Of a stretch of DNA of 51,620 nucleotides, positions 1 to 6,548 are shown piece by piece. Within the stretch, counting starts at the first letter, position 1. Every line of letters starts with the position of its first letter. Both the position numbers and the translations under genes were made by a program. Below the pieces are notes generated by a model that ran no database searches, was not told where the DNA came from, and worked only from the letters and a program-made list of their open reading frames with translations. Location: the IMG/VR virus record IMGVR_UViG_3300021233_000236, positions 1-51,620 of that record. The stretch is one strand, 5' to 3'. The DNA is from a virus.

Positions 1-39
1 GCAGAATGTCGTGGGTTCGAGTCCCACATGTATCCACCA
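1..39 (+). tRNA. tRNA, 3' part only
   Basis: The window opens inside a tRNA. A T-arm with a 5-bp stem (GTGGG/CCCAC, 11-15 with 23-27) and the loop TTCGAGT is followed by a 3' acceptor strand and an encoded CCA at 37-39. The anticodon lies upstream of the window, so the amino acid cannot be assigned. One extra base sits between T-stem and CCA compared with the usual count, so the acceptor pairing is unresolved. Confidence 0.75.
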
Positions 40-48
40 TTTTTTAAT

Positions 49-124
49 TGGGCGTTGGTGTAATCGGCTAGCACCGCAGATTTTGATTCTGTTAGTAGGG
101 GTTCGAGTCCTCTACGCCCTACCA
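49..124 (+). tRNA. tRNA-Gln (anticodon UUG)
   Basis: A full cloverleaf can be folded by eye: acceptor GGGCGT (50-55) pairs with ACGCCC (114-119), D-stem GTG/CAC (58-60 with 72-74), anticodon stem 76-80 with 88-92, loop TTTTGAT with anticodon TTG at 83-85, T-stem AGGGG/CCTCT around loop TTCGAGT, and CCA encoded at 122-124. The first acceptor pair would be U49-U120, a mismatch; tRNA-Gln often has a weak first pair, which fits the assignment. It lies 10 nt after the previous tRNA. The CCA end is encoded although a CCA-adding enzyme lies nearby at 889-2409. Confidence 0.9.
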
Positions 125-291
125 CTCATATTATCTATCCATGGAACACGTGGAGGATTGTCCATCACTCTATCAACAGATTGTCTAAATTCCCAATCCC
201 AAGTGTAACGATCCATGATTTCCTCATCAATTTCGTTTAATATCAATTGAACACATTTATCAACAACATTCTCATCATTCCATTCTTTCAT
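112..291 (-). CDS. Small acidic hypothetical protein (59 aa)
   Basis: Reading from an ATG at 291 gives 59 residues beginning MKEWNDENVVDKC and ending MSGRA. The composition is protein-like (Trp-rich, acidic). Its 3' end overlaps the 3' end of tRNA-Gln on the other strand by 13 nt. A possible promoter (TTGACA, 16-bp spacer, TATATT at 363-390) lies upstream on the same strand. No family is recognised. It is a plausible but unproven gene. Confidence 0.45.
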   Translation of the reverse strand: MKEWNDENVVDKCVQLILNEIDEEIMDRYTWDWEFRQSVDRVMDNPPRVPWIDNMSGRA

Positions 292-362
292 AATATTACC
301 ACCATTGCGCTAATTTCATACACATCCTCACCTATGATAACTCTTTTGTTTTTCACAATCTC

Positions 363-390
363 AATATAACCCATTTCCTTCCTCTGTCAA
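363..390 (-). promoter_or_regulatory. Candidate sigma70-type (early) promoter
   Basis: On the minus strand TTGACA (390-385) is followed by a 16-bp spacer and TATATT (368-363). It would transcribe the 59-aa ORF at 112-291. Other candidate promoters of the same form in this window also have a 16-bp spacer. Confidence 0.45.
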
Positions 391-395
391 TAGAT

Positions 396-406
396 TAAAT
401 AATACC
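396..406 (+). promoter_or_regulatory. TAAATA late-promoter-like motif, 5 nt before ATG
   Basis: TAAATA at 396-401, then 5 nt (ATACC), then the ATG at 407. No Shine-Dalgarno sequence fits between. It is one of about 24 such sites in the window. Confidence 0.6.
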
Positions 407-880
407 ATGCGAACATTTCTAGAATCATTCTACGATATCCAAGAGCTATCCCCAAATACTACACTCCAAGATATCATGAATACTCACTATCTTAAAGTTT
501 ATCGCTCATCGGCTCGACCTGAAAAAAATGATTATCAATCAGGTTCTCACGCAGGAACTTGGCAACAAGCCATGATTCGTGCTGATTACATGATCAACGA
601 TGAAGGTAAATTTGACAAGTATTATCTTTACGAATTGATTATCCGAATTGAGAATGTGTATCCCGAATTATTACCTGATGATGGAACAGATCATGGATAT
701 GATTACTCTAAGAAATTGGGGAATTATGATATCGCGTTCTATAAGAATACAGGAGAAGGTGATATCAGAAATGAAAATCTTTCCGTTATTATCAACAATC
801 CTGATAGCGTGGTTGAATCTAAGATGGTTAGGGAGATTGATGGAGAGTATTTAACTTCCATTCAGAAAGAATTGTATTAA
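407..880 (+). CDS. Hypothetical protein (157 aa)
   Basis: A 157-residue soluble protein with no family I can name confidently. The region around residues 30-60 (VYRSSARP, then a Gly-Ser-His-Ala-Gly run before a helix) and a late Asn-Pro-Asp-Ser segment vaguely recall small ADP-ribosyltransferase-like toxins, but I see no convincing catalytic triad, so no function is assigned. The start is fixed by the TAAATA motif 5 nt upstream. Its TAA stop (878-880) is part of the same kind of motif serving the next gene, 8 nt downstream. Confidence 0.8.
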   Translation: MRTFLESFYDIQELSPNTTLQDIMNTHYLKVYRSSARPEKNDYQSGSHAGTWQQAMIRADYMINDEGKFDKYYLYELIIRIENVYPELLPDDGTDHGYDYSKKLGNYDIAFYKNTGEGDIRNENLSVIINNPDSVVESKMVREIDGEYLTSIQKELY

Positions 881-888
881 ATAAAATA
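878..888 (+). promoter_or_regulatory. TAAATA motif, 5 nt before ATG of the CCA enzyme
   Basis: TAAATA at 878-883 overlaps the stop codon of the preceding gene; 5 nt (AAATA) separate it from the ATG at 889. Confidence 0.6.
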
Positions 889-2409
889 ATGAAAAATTTC
901 CATAAATTGTATCACAAACTCATGCGTGAGTATGTGGAAGATTTTGACCAGAAATGGGATAAAGCTGTTTCCGAATCCGAAGAACTTCAAGTTGCTTTGG
1001 ATTTGATGAAGAATATCAAAGCGAAATTGAAAGGTGAAATCTATATCGTCGGTGGTGTTCCTCGTGACTTGCTCATGGGTAACGCAATTGATGATGTGGA
1101 TTTGGCTACCAATATTCCCGTGGAACAATTGAAGAAACATTTTGAATTGAGAAATATTTCCAAGAACGATTCCCAACCAGTATATGCTATCCTCTGGAAA
1201 GGATATGTTTATGATTTGGCAAAATTCAGAACTGATTCTGGCGACATTGGTAGACAAGCCAATGTCTCAACCGAGACTGATTCATTCCAAGCGGATACGG
1301 AACGTAGAGACCTAACAATCAATTCTTTCGGATTGGATGAGAATGGTAAGATCGTAGATTATCAAGGTGGTCTGGAGGATTTGAAAAACAAAATCGTCCG
1401 TGCTGTAGGAGATGCCAAGAAGAGATTCATGGAAGATGCTACAAGGATTCTTCGTGTTTTCCGATTCGCCGCCAAGATGGATTTCGAAATCGAGGAAAAT
1501 ACTAAGAAAGCGGCTATCGAATTAAAGCATTTGCTTCAAGATCCAAAAGCGATTTCCAAAGAAAGTATTTCAAAAGAATTTTATAAGTCTGCCAAGACTG
1601 GTAGAACGCTTGCAAATTTCTTGAAGAAATTACAAGATACAAAAATCCTACATGATATTCTTCCTGAATTCACGCAGATGGAAGGTTTTGATCATGATCC
1701 ACAACATCACCCTGAAGGAGAATCTCAAGTATTAGGACACATCTATGAGTGTCTGAACGCTTCTCCTTACAAAGACCCTGTGATTAATTTAGCTGTATTG
1801 TTCCATGACTTTGGAAAAGCTACGACTAGAGGTAAAAAAGACAATGGATTCAGTAGTTATCATGGTCATGAAGCTGCTGGTGTTCCTATTGTTGAAGGGA
1901 TTTTCGAGAGACTAAGATTCAATGAACTGTCTCAGCAAGACAAAAAAAATATCTTAGCAGCGGTGGATAAGCACATGCTCATCCACAATCTCGATAAATT
2001 AAATATTAAAACACTCACAAAATTGATTCAAAACCCTGCATGGGAAACAATCAAAGCAGTTGGTTATTGTGATGAAGCATCAAGAGGTTCTGGTCTCTTT
2101 AATGAACAAGAATTTTGGGATAAAGTTAAAAGAGCCGAAGAAAAAGTGTCTAAGATTGGAGGCTCAGAGGATGAAACTAGAAAACGTCTGAAACAATATT
2201 TCAGCGGAAATAAATTGATGGAATGGTTCCCGATTCTTATTAAGGATAAATCAAAGTTCAGGGATATCACATCCGCATTACAAGAATATACTCTAGAAGA
2301 ATTGAATGCTGGTAGAGAACCAAAAGAAGACGAAATGAAAACGATTGCCGCAGGTATTCTGAAAAACAATCAGTTTAATGAGTGGTTTGATTATTTCAAA
2401 AGAAATTAA
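889..2409 (+). CDS. cca: CCA tRNA nucleotidyltransferase / poly(A) polymerase-type, with HD domain
   Basis: A class II nucleotidyltransferase-fold enzyme that adds or repairs the CCA 3' end of tRNAs using CTP and ATP. The signature GGVPRD is at residues 55-60, followed by the metal-binding D-V-D at 69-71. ERRDLTIN lies near 138-145, and the EDATRILRVFRFA helix at 182-194 is the template-reading region. A C-terminal HD phosphohydrolase domain is suggested by His306-Asp307 (LFHDFGK), as in bacterial enzymes with 2',3'-cyclic phosphodiesterase activity. At 506 aa it is full length and slightly long, with about 45 extra N-terminal residues. It lies close to the phage tRNA genes and probably keeps phage or host tRNAs charged during infection (inference). 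Confidence 0.93.
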   Translation: MKNFHKLYHKLMREYVEDFDQKWDKAVSESEELQVALDLMKNIKAKLKGEIYIVGGVPRDLLMGNAIDDVDLATNIPVEQLKKHFELRNISKNDSQPVYAILWKGYVYDLAKFRTDSGDIGRQANVSTETDSFQADTERRDLTINSFGLDENGKIVDYQGGLEDLKNKIVRAVGDAKKRFMEDATRILRVFRFAAKMDFEIEENTKKAAIELKHLLQDPKAISKESISKEFYKSAKTGRTLANFLKKLQDTKILHDILPEFTQMEGFDHDPQHHPEGESQVLGHIYECLNASPYKDPVINLAVLFHDFGKATTRGKKDNGFSSYHGHEAAGVPIVEGIFERLRFNELSQQDKKNILAAVDKHMLIHNLDKLNIKTLTKLIQNPAWETIKAVGYCDEASRGSGLFNEQEFWDKVKRAEEKVSKIGGSEDETRKRLKQYFSGNKLMEWFPILIKDKSKFRDITSALQEYTLEELNAGREPKEDEMKTIAAGILKNNQFNEWFDYFKRN

Positions 2410-2443
2410 TCTTTATGCCACTTTTCCATTTTGGAATAATATT
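2406..2443. repeat. 38-bp direct repeat, copy A
   Basis: This 38-bp stretch is identical to 3307-3344, 901 bp away. It sits between the convergent ends of the CCA enzyme and the kinase-like gene. On the minus strand it carries the last codons of the 74-aa gene at 3307-3531, here without the rest of that gene. Confidence 0.95.
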
Positions 2444-3272
2444 ATTTAAGTTCGTGTAACAATGGATCTTTAGATGTGATGCGATGTTTTTTCCCTTCAT
2501 CGTCCAAATAAATTACAGGATCTACCACAAAGATATTCCCATTCTCATCCATTAAGACATTTTCATCGTGCATATCTTCTACACGAATTCCTTTTTCTCG
2601 ATTGATGTAATCGTGATCTGTTCCTTGAATTTTCGAATAACCTAATTTATTCATCAGTCGCTCAACATCTACGGGAGATGCTCCTTTGGTGGCTCTAACA
2701 TGAGGTTGTGAAATAACTGGTTGTAATTCCCCGTCATTGATTACAAACCCCTCTAAAGCATATGGAGCTTCAGGAAAAGATGCGTTGTGTAGCGCAAGTC
2801 TATAGAAGAATTCTAAATATGTGGTGTGATATGACAAATTGTTCCTCTTAAACCATCTTTGGGACTCCTCATCGAAATAAACGTTGTTTTCCGCTTCTCC
2901 CTTTTTACCTTGTTCATACCATTTACGGTCGAATTCGTCATTGTCCATAATCAGACCAACTTGTTCAGCCCAACGGGTCAACCATTTCTCTTCTACTGGT
3001 TTAACCCGCTTTGCCATTAGATTCCTACCAATGACTTTTTTCTTGTATTCTTTTTCCGTTGTGAACTCTGGGATCGAATCATCTCGTATTGATTCATGGC
3101 TTCTGTAAGCGACAGTGGTGGCAGCTTTGAGTTTTTTTCCACCTCTTCCAGTATAGCCTTGTTCCGCTCCAGATGGGATTCTGTCAGGAGTGTATCGTGT
3201 TTGTTTTTCATAAATTATTTTGATAAAATTTTCAAAATTGATTAAATTTTTCTGTGGGATGGTTCTCATCAT
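2442..3272 (-). CDS. Polyvalent-protein-type kinase-like protein
   Basis: A 276-aa protein whose second half resembles the serine/threonine/tyrosine kinase domain found in phage 'polyvalent' proteins (Kinase-PolyVal). Visible features are a VYFDEES strand, the helix YRLALHNASFP, the LEGF...LQPVISQPHV hinge-like segment, then EDMHDENVLMDENG with a catalytic-loop-like His-Asp-Glu-Asn, and a metal-binding-like VVDP. The first 100 residues are basic and unlike the family. The substrate is unknown; such proteins are thought to modify host or entry proteins (known of the family, weakly). An ATG-ATG pair gives starts at 3272 or 3269; the second fits the TAAATA spacing better. The gene is exactly bracketed by a 38-bp direct repeat, suggesting gain or loss as a cassette. 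Confidence 0.65.
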   Translation of the reverse strand: MMRTIPQKNLINFENFIKIIYEKQTRYTPDRIPSGAEQGYTGRGGKKLKAATTVAYRSHESIRDDSIPEFTTEKEYKKKVIGRNLMAKRVKPVEEKWLTRWAEQVGLIMDNDEFDRKWYEQGKKGEAENNVYFDEESQRWFKRNNLSYHTTYLEFFYRLALHNASFPEAPYALEGFVINDGELQPVISQPHVRATKGASPVDVERLMNKLGYSKIQGTDHDYINREKGIRVEDMHDENVLMDENGNIFVVDPVIYLDDEGKKHRITSKDPLLHELK

Positions 3273-3281
3273 ATTTATTTA
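3270..3281 (-). promoter_or_regulatory. TAAATA motif upstream of the kinase-like gene
   Basis: TAAATA at 3281-3276; spacing is 3 nt to the first ATG (3272) and 6 nt to the second (3269), favouring the second start. Confidence 0.5.
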
Positions 3282-3306
3282 TCCATTCTTCCGCATCTAT
3301 ACGATG

Positions 3307-3344
3307 TTAATCTTTATGCCACTTTTCCATTTTGGAATAATATT
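3307..3344. repeat. 38-bp direct repeat, copy B
   Basis: Identical to 2406-2443. Here it encodes the last residues (ending KMEKWHKD) of the 74-aa protein, so this is the functional context of the sequence. Confidence 0.95.
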
Positions 3345-3531
3345 GTGGATCTTCTTCAACATGTTGTTTAGCAATCGTTTTCGATAATTTCTTACCTAAA
3401 GTAGTCCTTCTTTTAGAAGGATTGACATGTTCTTGTTCTACTTTCTCACCTTTGGAAACTTCTGTTTTTGGAAGATTTTTCTTCTTAACTTTCTTGAAGT
3501 ATTCATCAAAGAAATCTTGGAACTTTTTCAT
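3307..3531 (-). CDS. Small lysine-rich hypothetical protein (74 aa)
   Basis: A short, strongly basic protein (long runs of Lys, pattern FFDEYFKKVKKKN) with no recognised fold; it may bind nucleic acid (guess from charge only). Its ATG overlaps the TGA of the upstream 226-aa gene, so the two are probably translationally coupled. Its last codons lie in the 38-bp repeat that recurs beyond the kinase gene. Confidence 0.7.
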   Translation of the reverse strand: MKKFQDFFDEYFKKVKKKNLPKTEVSKGEKVEQEHVNPSKRRTTLGKKLSKTIAKQHVEEDPQYYSKMEKWHKD

Positions 3532-4208
3532 TTTAAATTATCGACGATTTTTTGAATTTCTTTCAATAAGATATGTTGACTTCTCTTACCATTTATGGTT
3601 TTGGGTTCTTCGACTTCTTCGAAGGCGAATTCACGCCCTTTAACTTTTGTTAAGAATGGTCCAGAATGTTGTCCGAATATACCTTTACCAACTACTTGTT
3701 TGACACCTAAACCAGGGTAAGCACCTTCGCTACCTGAAGTACCCCATAAATAAGCACCTTCTCCACCTGCTGGTATGATTAACACTGAGTCTTGATTAAA
3801 CGCTTTACCCAATTTATATAAATCTTTAGCTAATTGACCACCATCATCACCCACAATTTTATCATTAACAACGAAGAAAGAACGTTCATTAACGTCTTTC
3901 GGGGTTTTATTATAATATTCACCGCCAGCTCTTCTAGCTAAAATTTCTTCTTTTTTATCATCATCTTCAAAATTTTCAATAAATGTTCCCAACACGGAAG
4001 TTATCGAATAACCTTTTGATTGTAGATATGCAAGTATTTTCTTATTATTCAATAGATTTTGTTTGTAAGGGATATCACCTCTAAAAGCCGTGATAATACC
4101 ACCTGAGTGATTTTTTATTTTATTCAAAACCCTACTCAGACTACTTTCATTCAATAAATCTGAATAAATTTCCCCGATCTGATTTATATCTGTACTTTTC
4201 ATTGCCAA
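3528..4208 (-). CDS. Hypothetical protein, DUF3293-like
   Basis: 226 aa. The central pattern GIITAFRGD...N..LN..ILAYLQSKGYSI, then RSFFVVND, then a helix ending FNQDSVLIIPAGGEG, resembles the arrangement of DUF3293 proteins (ITAxNP...N, ESFLV, FGQxAV). The similarity is by eye only and the function of that family is unknown. A glycine-rich segment (GSEGAYPGLGVKQVVGKGIFGQHSGPF) follows. The start overlaps the end of the 96-aa gene, so it belongs to a compact operon of small genes. Confidence 0.7.
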   Translation of the reverse strand: MAMKSTDINQIGEIYSDLLNESSLSRVLNKIKNHSGGIITAFRGDIPYKQNLLNNKKILAYLQSKGYSITSVLGTFIENFEDDDKKEEILARRAGGEYYNKTPKDVNERSFFVVNDKIVGDDGGQLAKDLYKLGKAFNQDSVLIIPAGGEGAYLWGTSGSEGAYPGLGVKQVVGKGIFGQHSGPFLTKVKGREFAFEEVEEPKTINGKRSQHILLKEIQKIVDNLK

Positions 4209-4489
4209 TTTTCCTCCATTTTTTTCAAATTATTTATCAACATTTCTAGGTTTCTAGAATGGAAATTACAATCGATTTTTGTAATCGCGACATGCTGATT
4301 TTTATCAGCATCAAAGCATAACGAATAATTAAATTTAGAAACGCCTTCCATATGTTCAACCATCAATATAAATGTTTCAAACATACCAGAAGGTGCCACA
4401 TCAAATTTATCATCTGTTTTTACAAACTCCACACCATCAAGCTTTGATGGGCAATTTTTTTCATATTTTTTTGGATAAATTACTATCAT
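4199..4489 (-). CDS. Hypothetical protein (96 aa)
   Basis: A small soluble protein with no recognised family. It overlaps both neighbours (4 nt with the upstream gene through ATGA, 10 nt with the downstream gene), which supports its being translated as part of the operon 5076-3307. Confidence 0.7.
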   Translation of the reverse strand: MIVIYPKKYEKNCPSKLDGVEFVKTDDKFDVAPSGMFETFILMVEHMEGVSKFNYSLCFDADKNQHVAITKIDCNFHSRNLEMLINNLKKMEENWQ

Positions 4490-5076
4490 CTTGCCAATTT
4501 CATGTAAACAACCACTGTCTCGGCATTCCTGTCAATATTACCATTTTCATCAACATAATAAGAAATACCGTTAAACACTGGATAAGGCATTGTATCATCA
4601 TTTTTATCAGTGTCAATAACAAAACCATTTCTACTATAAAGTTTAAATAATCCAACATTTTTAATACCACCTTCACCATCTTGTTTTGCAAAACAGTCTA
4701 AACGTCTAACACCGTTCTTGATAGCACTTTGGACGATGGCATCGCCTGATGATTTCATATAAGAAAAAACAGAAACCAATTCGTCACCATCTTTGATACA
4801 ATATCCACTGGTGTTGTTTGGACCAATGAAACATTTCATTTTAGCATATTCCTCTGGTTTATAAAGAGTGATGTTATCTCTAATACCTTTTGGAGCAGAG
4901 TTACTATCATCTGATCTCATATAACCATTGATAATTTTGTAAAAATTTCTCCAATCAACAGGTTTGAATTTTTCAGAGTCATCAGAGTTCAATTTGTAAC
5001 CCTTTTTCAGTATTTCAGGGGATATTTTTCCAATATCCGAAAATGCTTCCCAAAAGAATTGATAAAATGTTTTCAT
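4486..5076 (-). CDS. Possible GNAT-type acetyltransferase (196 aa)
   Basis: The layout suggests a GNAT fold: an N-terminal helical part, then GYCIKDGDELVSVFSYM (central strands), a helix beginning near IVQSAIKNGVRRLDCFA, then LFKLYSRNGFVIDTDKN as the acetyl-CoA-end helix and strand, and a last strand VVVYMKLA. The canonical Q/RxxGxG/A pyrophosphate loop is not clear, so catalysis is uncertain; the substrate is unknown. I chose ATG 5076 rather than an upstream alternative start because TAAATA lies exactly 5 nt before it. Confidence 0.6.
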   Translation of the reverse strand: MKTFYQFFWEAFSDIGKISPEILKKGYKLNSDDSEKFKPVDWRNFYKIINGYMRSDDSNSAPKGIRDNITLYKPEEYAKMKCFIGPNNTSGYCIKDGDELVSVFSYMKSSGDAIVQSAIKNGVRRLDCFAKQDGEGGIKNVGLFKLYSRNGFVIDTDKNDDTMPYPVFNGISYYVDENGNIDRNAETVVVYMKLAR

Positions 5077-5087
5077 TATATTATTTA
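5077..5087 (-). promoter_or_regulatory. TAAATA motif, 5 nt before ATG
   Basis: TAAATA at 5087-5082 with spacer ATATA before the ATG at 5076. It overlaps the stop of the upstream gene and would give the 5076-3307 genes their own late transcript. Confidence 0.6.
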
Positions 5088-5330
5088 ACAATATTTATCA
5101 TTAGGATGATCGATATCGAATTTTTTCAACAATTCTCTAGCATATTCAGCATCTATACGATGATGTATTACTTCTTGTTCCAATAGTCCAATATAAATAA
5201 AACGTTTATACGACATTTTACTCGAATAATGTCTCTCATAAATGTTCCTACGACATCGTTCTTGAAATTTAGCTCTCTCTAATGCTTCCAACCAATCTTT
5301 TGATAATTCAGGTAAATTATAATCTTTCAT
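5085..5330 (-). CDS. Hypothetical protein (81 aa)
   Basis: A small helical protein starting MKDYNLPELSKDWLEALERA, with basic and aromatic residues; family not recognised. The ATG at 5330 lies 10 nt after the stop of the MazG-like gene and is preferred over longer readings that run into that gene. Confidence 0.65.
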   Translation of the reverse strand: MKDYNLPELSKDWLEALERAKFQERCRRNIYERHYSSKMSYKRFIYIGLLEQEVIHHRIDAEYARELLKKFDIDHPNDKYC

Positions 5331-5340
5331 ATTTTCTACA

Positions 5341-5667
5341 TTATCGATTATCACCTGAACCAGAAATAACACCACGCTCTTGCCTTGATCTTAATTTTTG
5401 TAAATTAATTTCAGCGATTTGTTCTAAGGTATATCCAATATCTCTCGCCAATGTAGCACAATACCAAAGAACATCAGAAATCTCTTTCGCGATTTCTAAT
5501 TTTTGTTCATCAGTAAACACACCTGCATTATCACGCAGAACTTTCTTAACTTTTTCAGCGACCTCTCCAGCCTCTCCAGTTAGTCCTAGAGTTGGATAGA
5601 TGATTTTCTGTCCTTCACCGTAGACCGCAGTTTTGATTGCTTCTTCTTGGTATTCGTTTATTTCCAT
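5341..5667 (-). CDS. MazG-like nucleotide pyrophosphohydrolase
   Basis: A 108-aa all-helical protein of the MazG/dUTPase-2 superfamily, which hydrolyses NTPs or dNTPs to monophosphates and pyrophosphate. The metal-binding pattern is present: GLTGEAGEVAEKVKK (residues 28-42) gives the E-x2-E half and AKEISDVLWYCATLA gives the E-x2-D half. Phage MazG proteins are thought to adjust nucleotide or ppGpp pools. Here it sits in the thyX operon with nucleotide metabolism, overlapping the membrane-protein gene upstream by 10 nt. Confidence 0.88.
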   Translation of the reverse strand: MEINEYQEEAIKTAVYGEGQKIIYPTLGLTGEAGEVAEKVKKVLRDNAGVFTDEQKLEIAKEISDVLWYCATLARDIGYTLEQIAEINLQKLRSRQERGVISGSGDNR

Positions 5668-5957
5668 GGGTCAATATTACCATTATTCAAATATTTGTCA
5701 ATCACCATGGTCAAGTAATCAGCAAACCAACAAATGGATGAAGAATAGAACCCCCAAAGAGGGATTAAGAATGGTGTGCCTGACCAGAACATTCCGAAGA
5801 AACATCCGACCCAAAATCCAAGACACATACAACATTTAAATAATTTTTCAAATAATTTCATTTTAGTCAAACGATCTCGAATAGGATTCAAGATTGATCC
5901 GTATTTCAGGATCAAACACGCACCGATTAATACAAAAGATTGGAACCAAAGACTCAT
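5658..5957 (-). CDS. Small inner-membrane protein (DUF1360-like)
   Basis: 99 aa with hydrophobic segments at about residues 3-17, 42-60 and 64-85. The motif CCMCLGFWVGCFFG (a Cys-x-x-Cys-type pair followed by a Gly-Phe-Trp-Val-Gly helix) is typical of DUF1360-type phage and bacterial membrane proteins; its role is unknown. It overlaps genes on both sides and so belongs to the thyX operon. Confidence 0.75.
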   Translation of the reverse strand: MSLWFQSFVLIGACLILKYGSILNPIRDRLTKMKLFEKLFKCCMCLGFWVGCFFGMFWSGTPFLIPLWGFYSSSICWFADYLTMVIDKYLNNGNIDPWK

Positions 5958-6151
5958 CCAAGAATAAGCTTCTGATTATCAATAGTTTTCACACCATCGG
6001 AAATTAGAAGAGCTTCTTCTTTTTTAACAACGATCTTATTACCATCGTCATCTGTAATTTCCACCATACCATCTGCAAGTTCTTTAACTACAGGGCATCC
6101 GCGACCTTTACAACATAATTTAACGCTATTGTTTGATAATACTTTAATCAT
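5954..6151 (-). CDS. Small Cys-containing hypothetical protein (65 aa)
   Basis: A short protein with a KLCCKGRGCPVV cysteine cluster and a second half of beta strands (GMVEITDDDGNKIVVKKEEA). Three close cysteines could bind a metal, but one ligand would be missing. Its stop overlaps the start of the membrane-protein gene. No function can be assigned. Confidence 0.7.
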   Translation of the reverse strand: MIKVLSNNSVKLCCKGRGCPVVKELADGMVEITDDDGNKIVVKKEEALLISDGVKTIDNQKLILG

Positions 6152-6161
6152 ACTAAATTAT

Positions 6162-6545
6162 TTAACTGAAGATCTGAGAAAGCAATGATTTTTTCTCTTT
6201 CAAATTATAAATAAAAACTCTCAATCTTTTATTTTTAGAATAATCGATCATATGCTTAGTGCCTTTCGATTCACCATCCCACACAGCAATTAAAGCATCG
6301 GCATAATCACCCATCTGCTCATTTCTACGATGACCAGCAGATTTACCAAATTTTTTCCAATCGGCGGGAAATTCTTTGATTGAAATATTATTTTCGATTG
6401 CCCATTGTTCTCCAAGTGTATCAACACCACGAGCTTTACCTGCAACGACTTCTGTGATTTCAGAAGACCACGGACACTCTCGTATTGCTGTAAGAACATC
6501 TTGATATTCGATATTATTACGGCTTCCCGCTATTATGGTTTTCAT
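6162..6545 (-). CDS. SLOG-fold / DUF2493 protein (YspA-like)
   Basis: 127 aa with the DUF2493 layout: an N-terminal strand and GSRN turn (residues 3-10), then VVAGKARGVDTLGEQWA (34-50), which is the usual GGAxGVDxLA helix, then FPADWKKFGKSAGHRRNEQMGDYADALIAVWDG, which contains the conserved A-G-x-x-RN and D-A-L-I-A-x-W elements. SLOG proteins bind nucleotides or related ligands and can act as sensors or hydrolases; the ligand here is unknown. It lies directly after the sugar-nucleotide fusion gene in the same operon. Confidence 0.85.
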   Translation of the reverse strand: MKTIIAGSRNNIEYQDVLTAIRECPWSSEITEVVAGKARGVDTLGEQWAIENNISIKEFPADWKKFGKSAGHRRNEQMGDYADALIAVWDGESKGTKHMIDYSKNKRLRVFIYNLKEKKSLLSQIFS

Positions 6546-6548
6546 ATT

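Noticed and set aside
288-374. A 28-aa minus-strand ORF with a good Shine-Dalgarno-like sequence and a 4-nt overlap with the next ORF
   Set aside because: The likely promoter at 363-390 overlaps its start codon, so it would not be included whole in the transcript, and the peptide is too short to judge.
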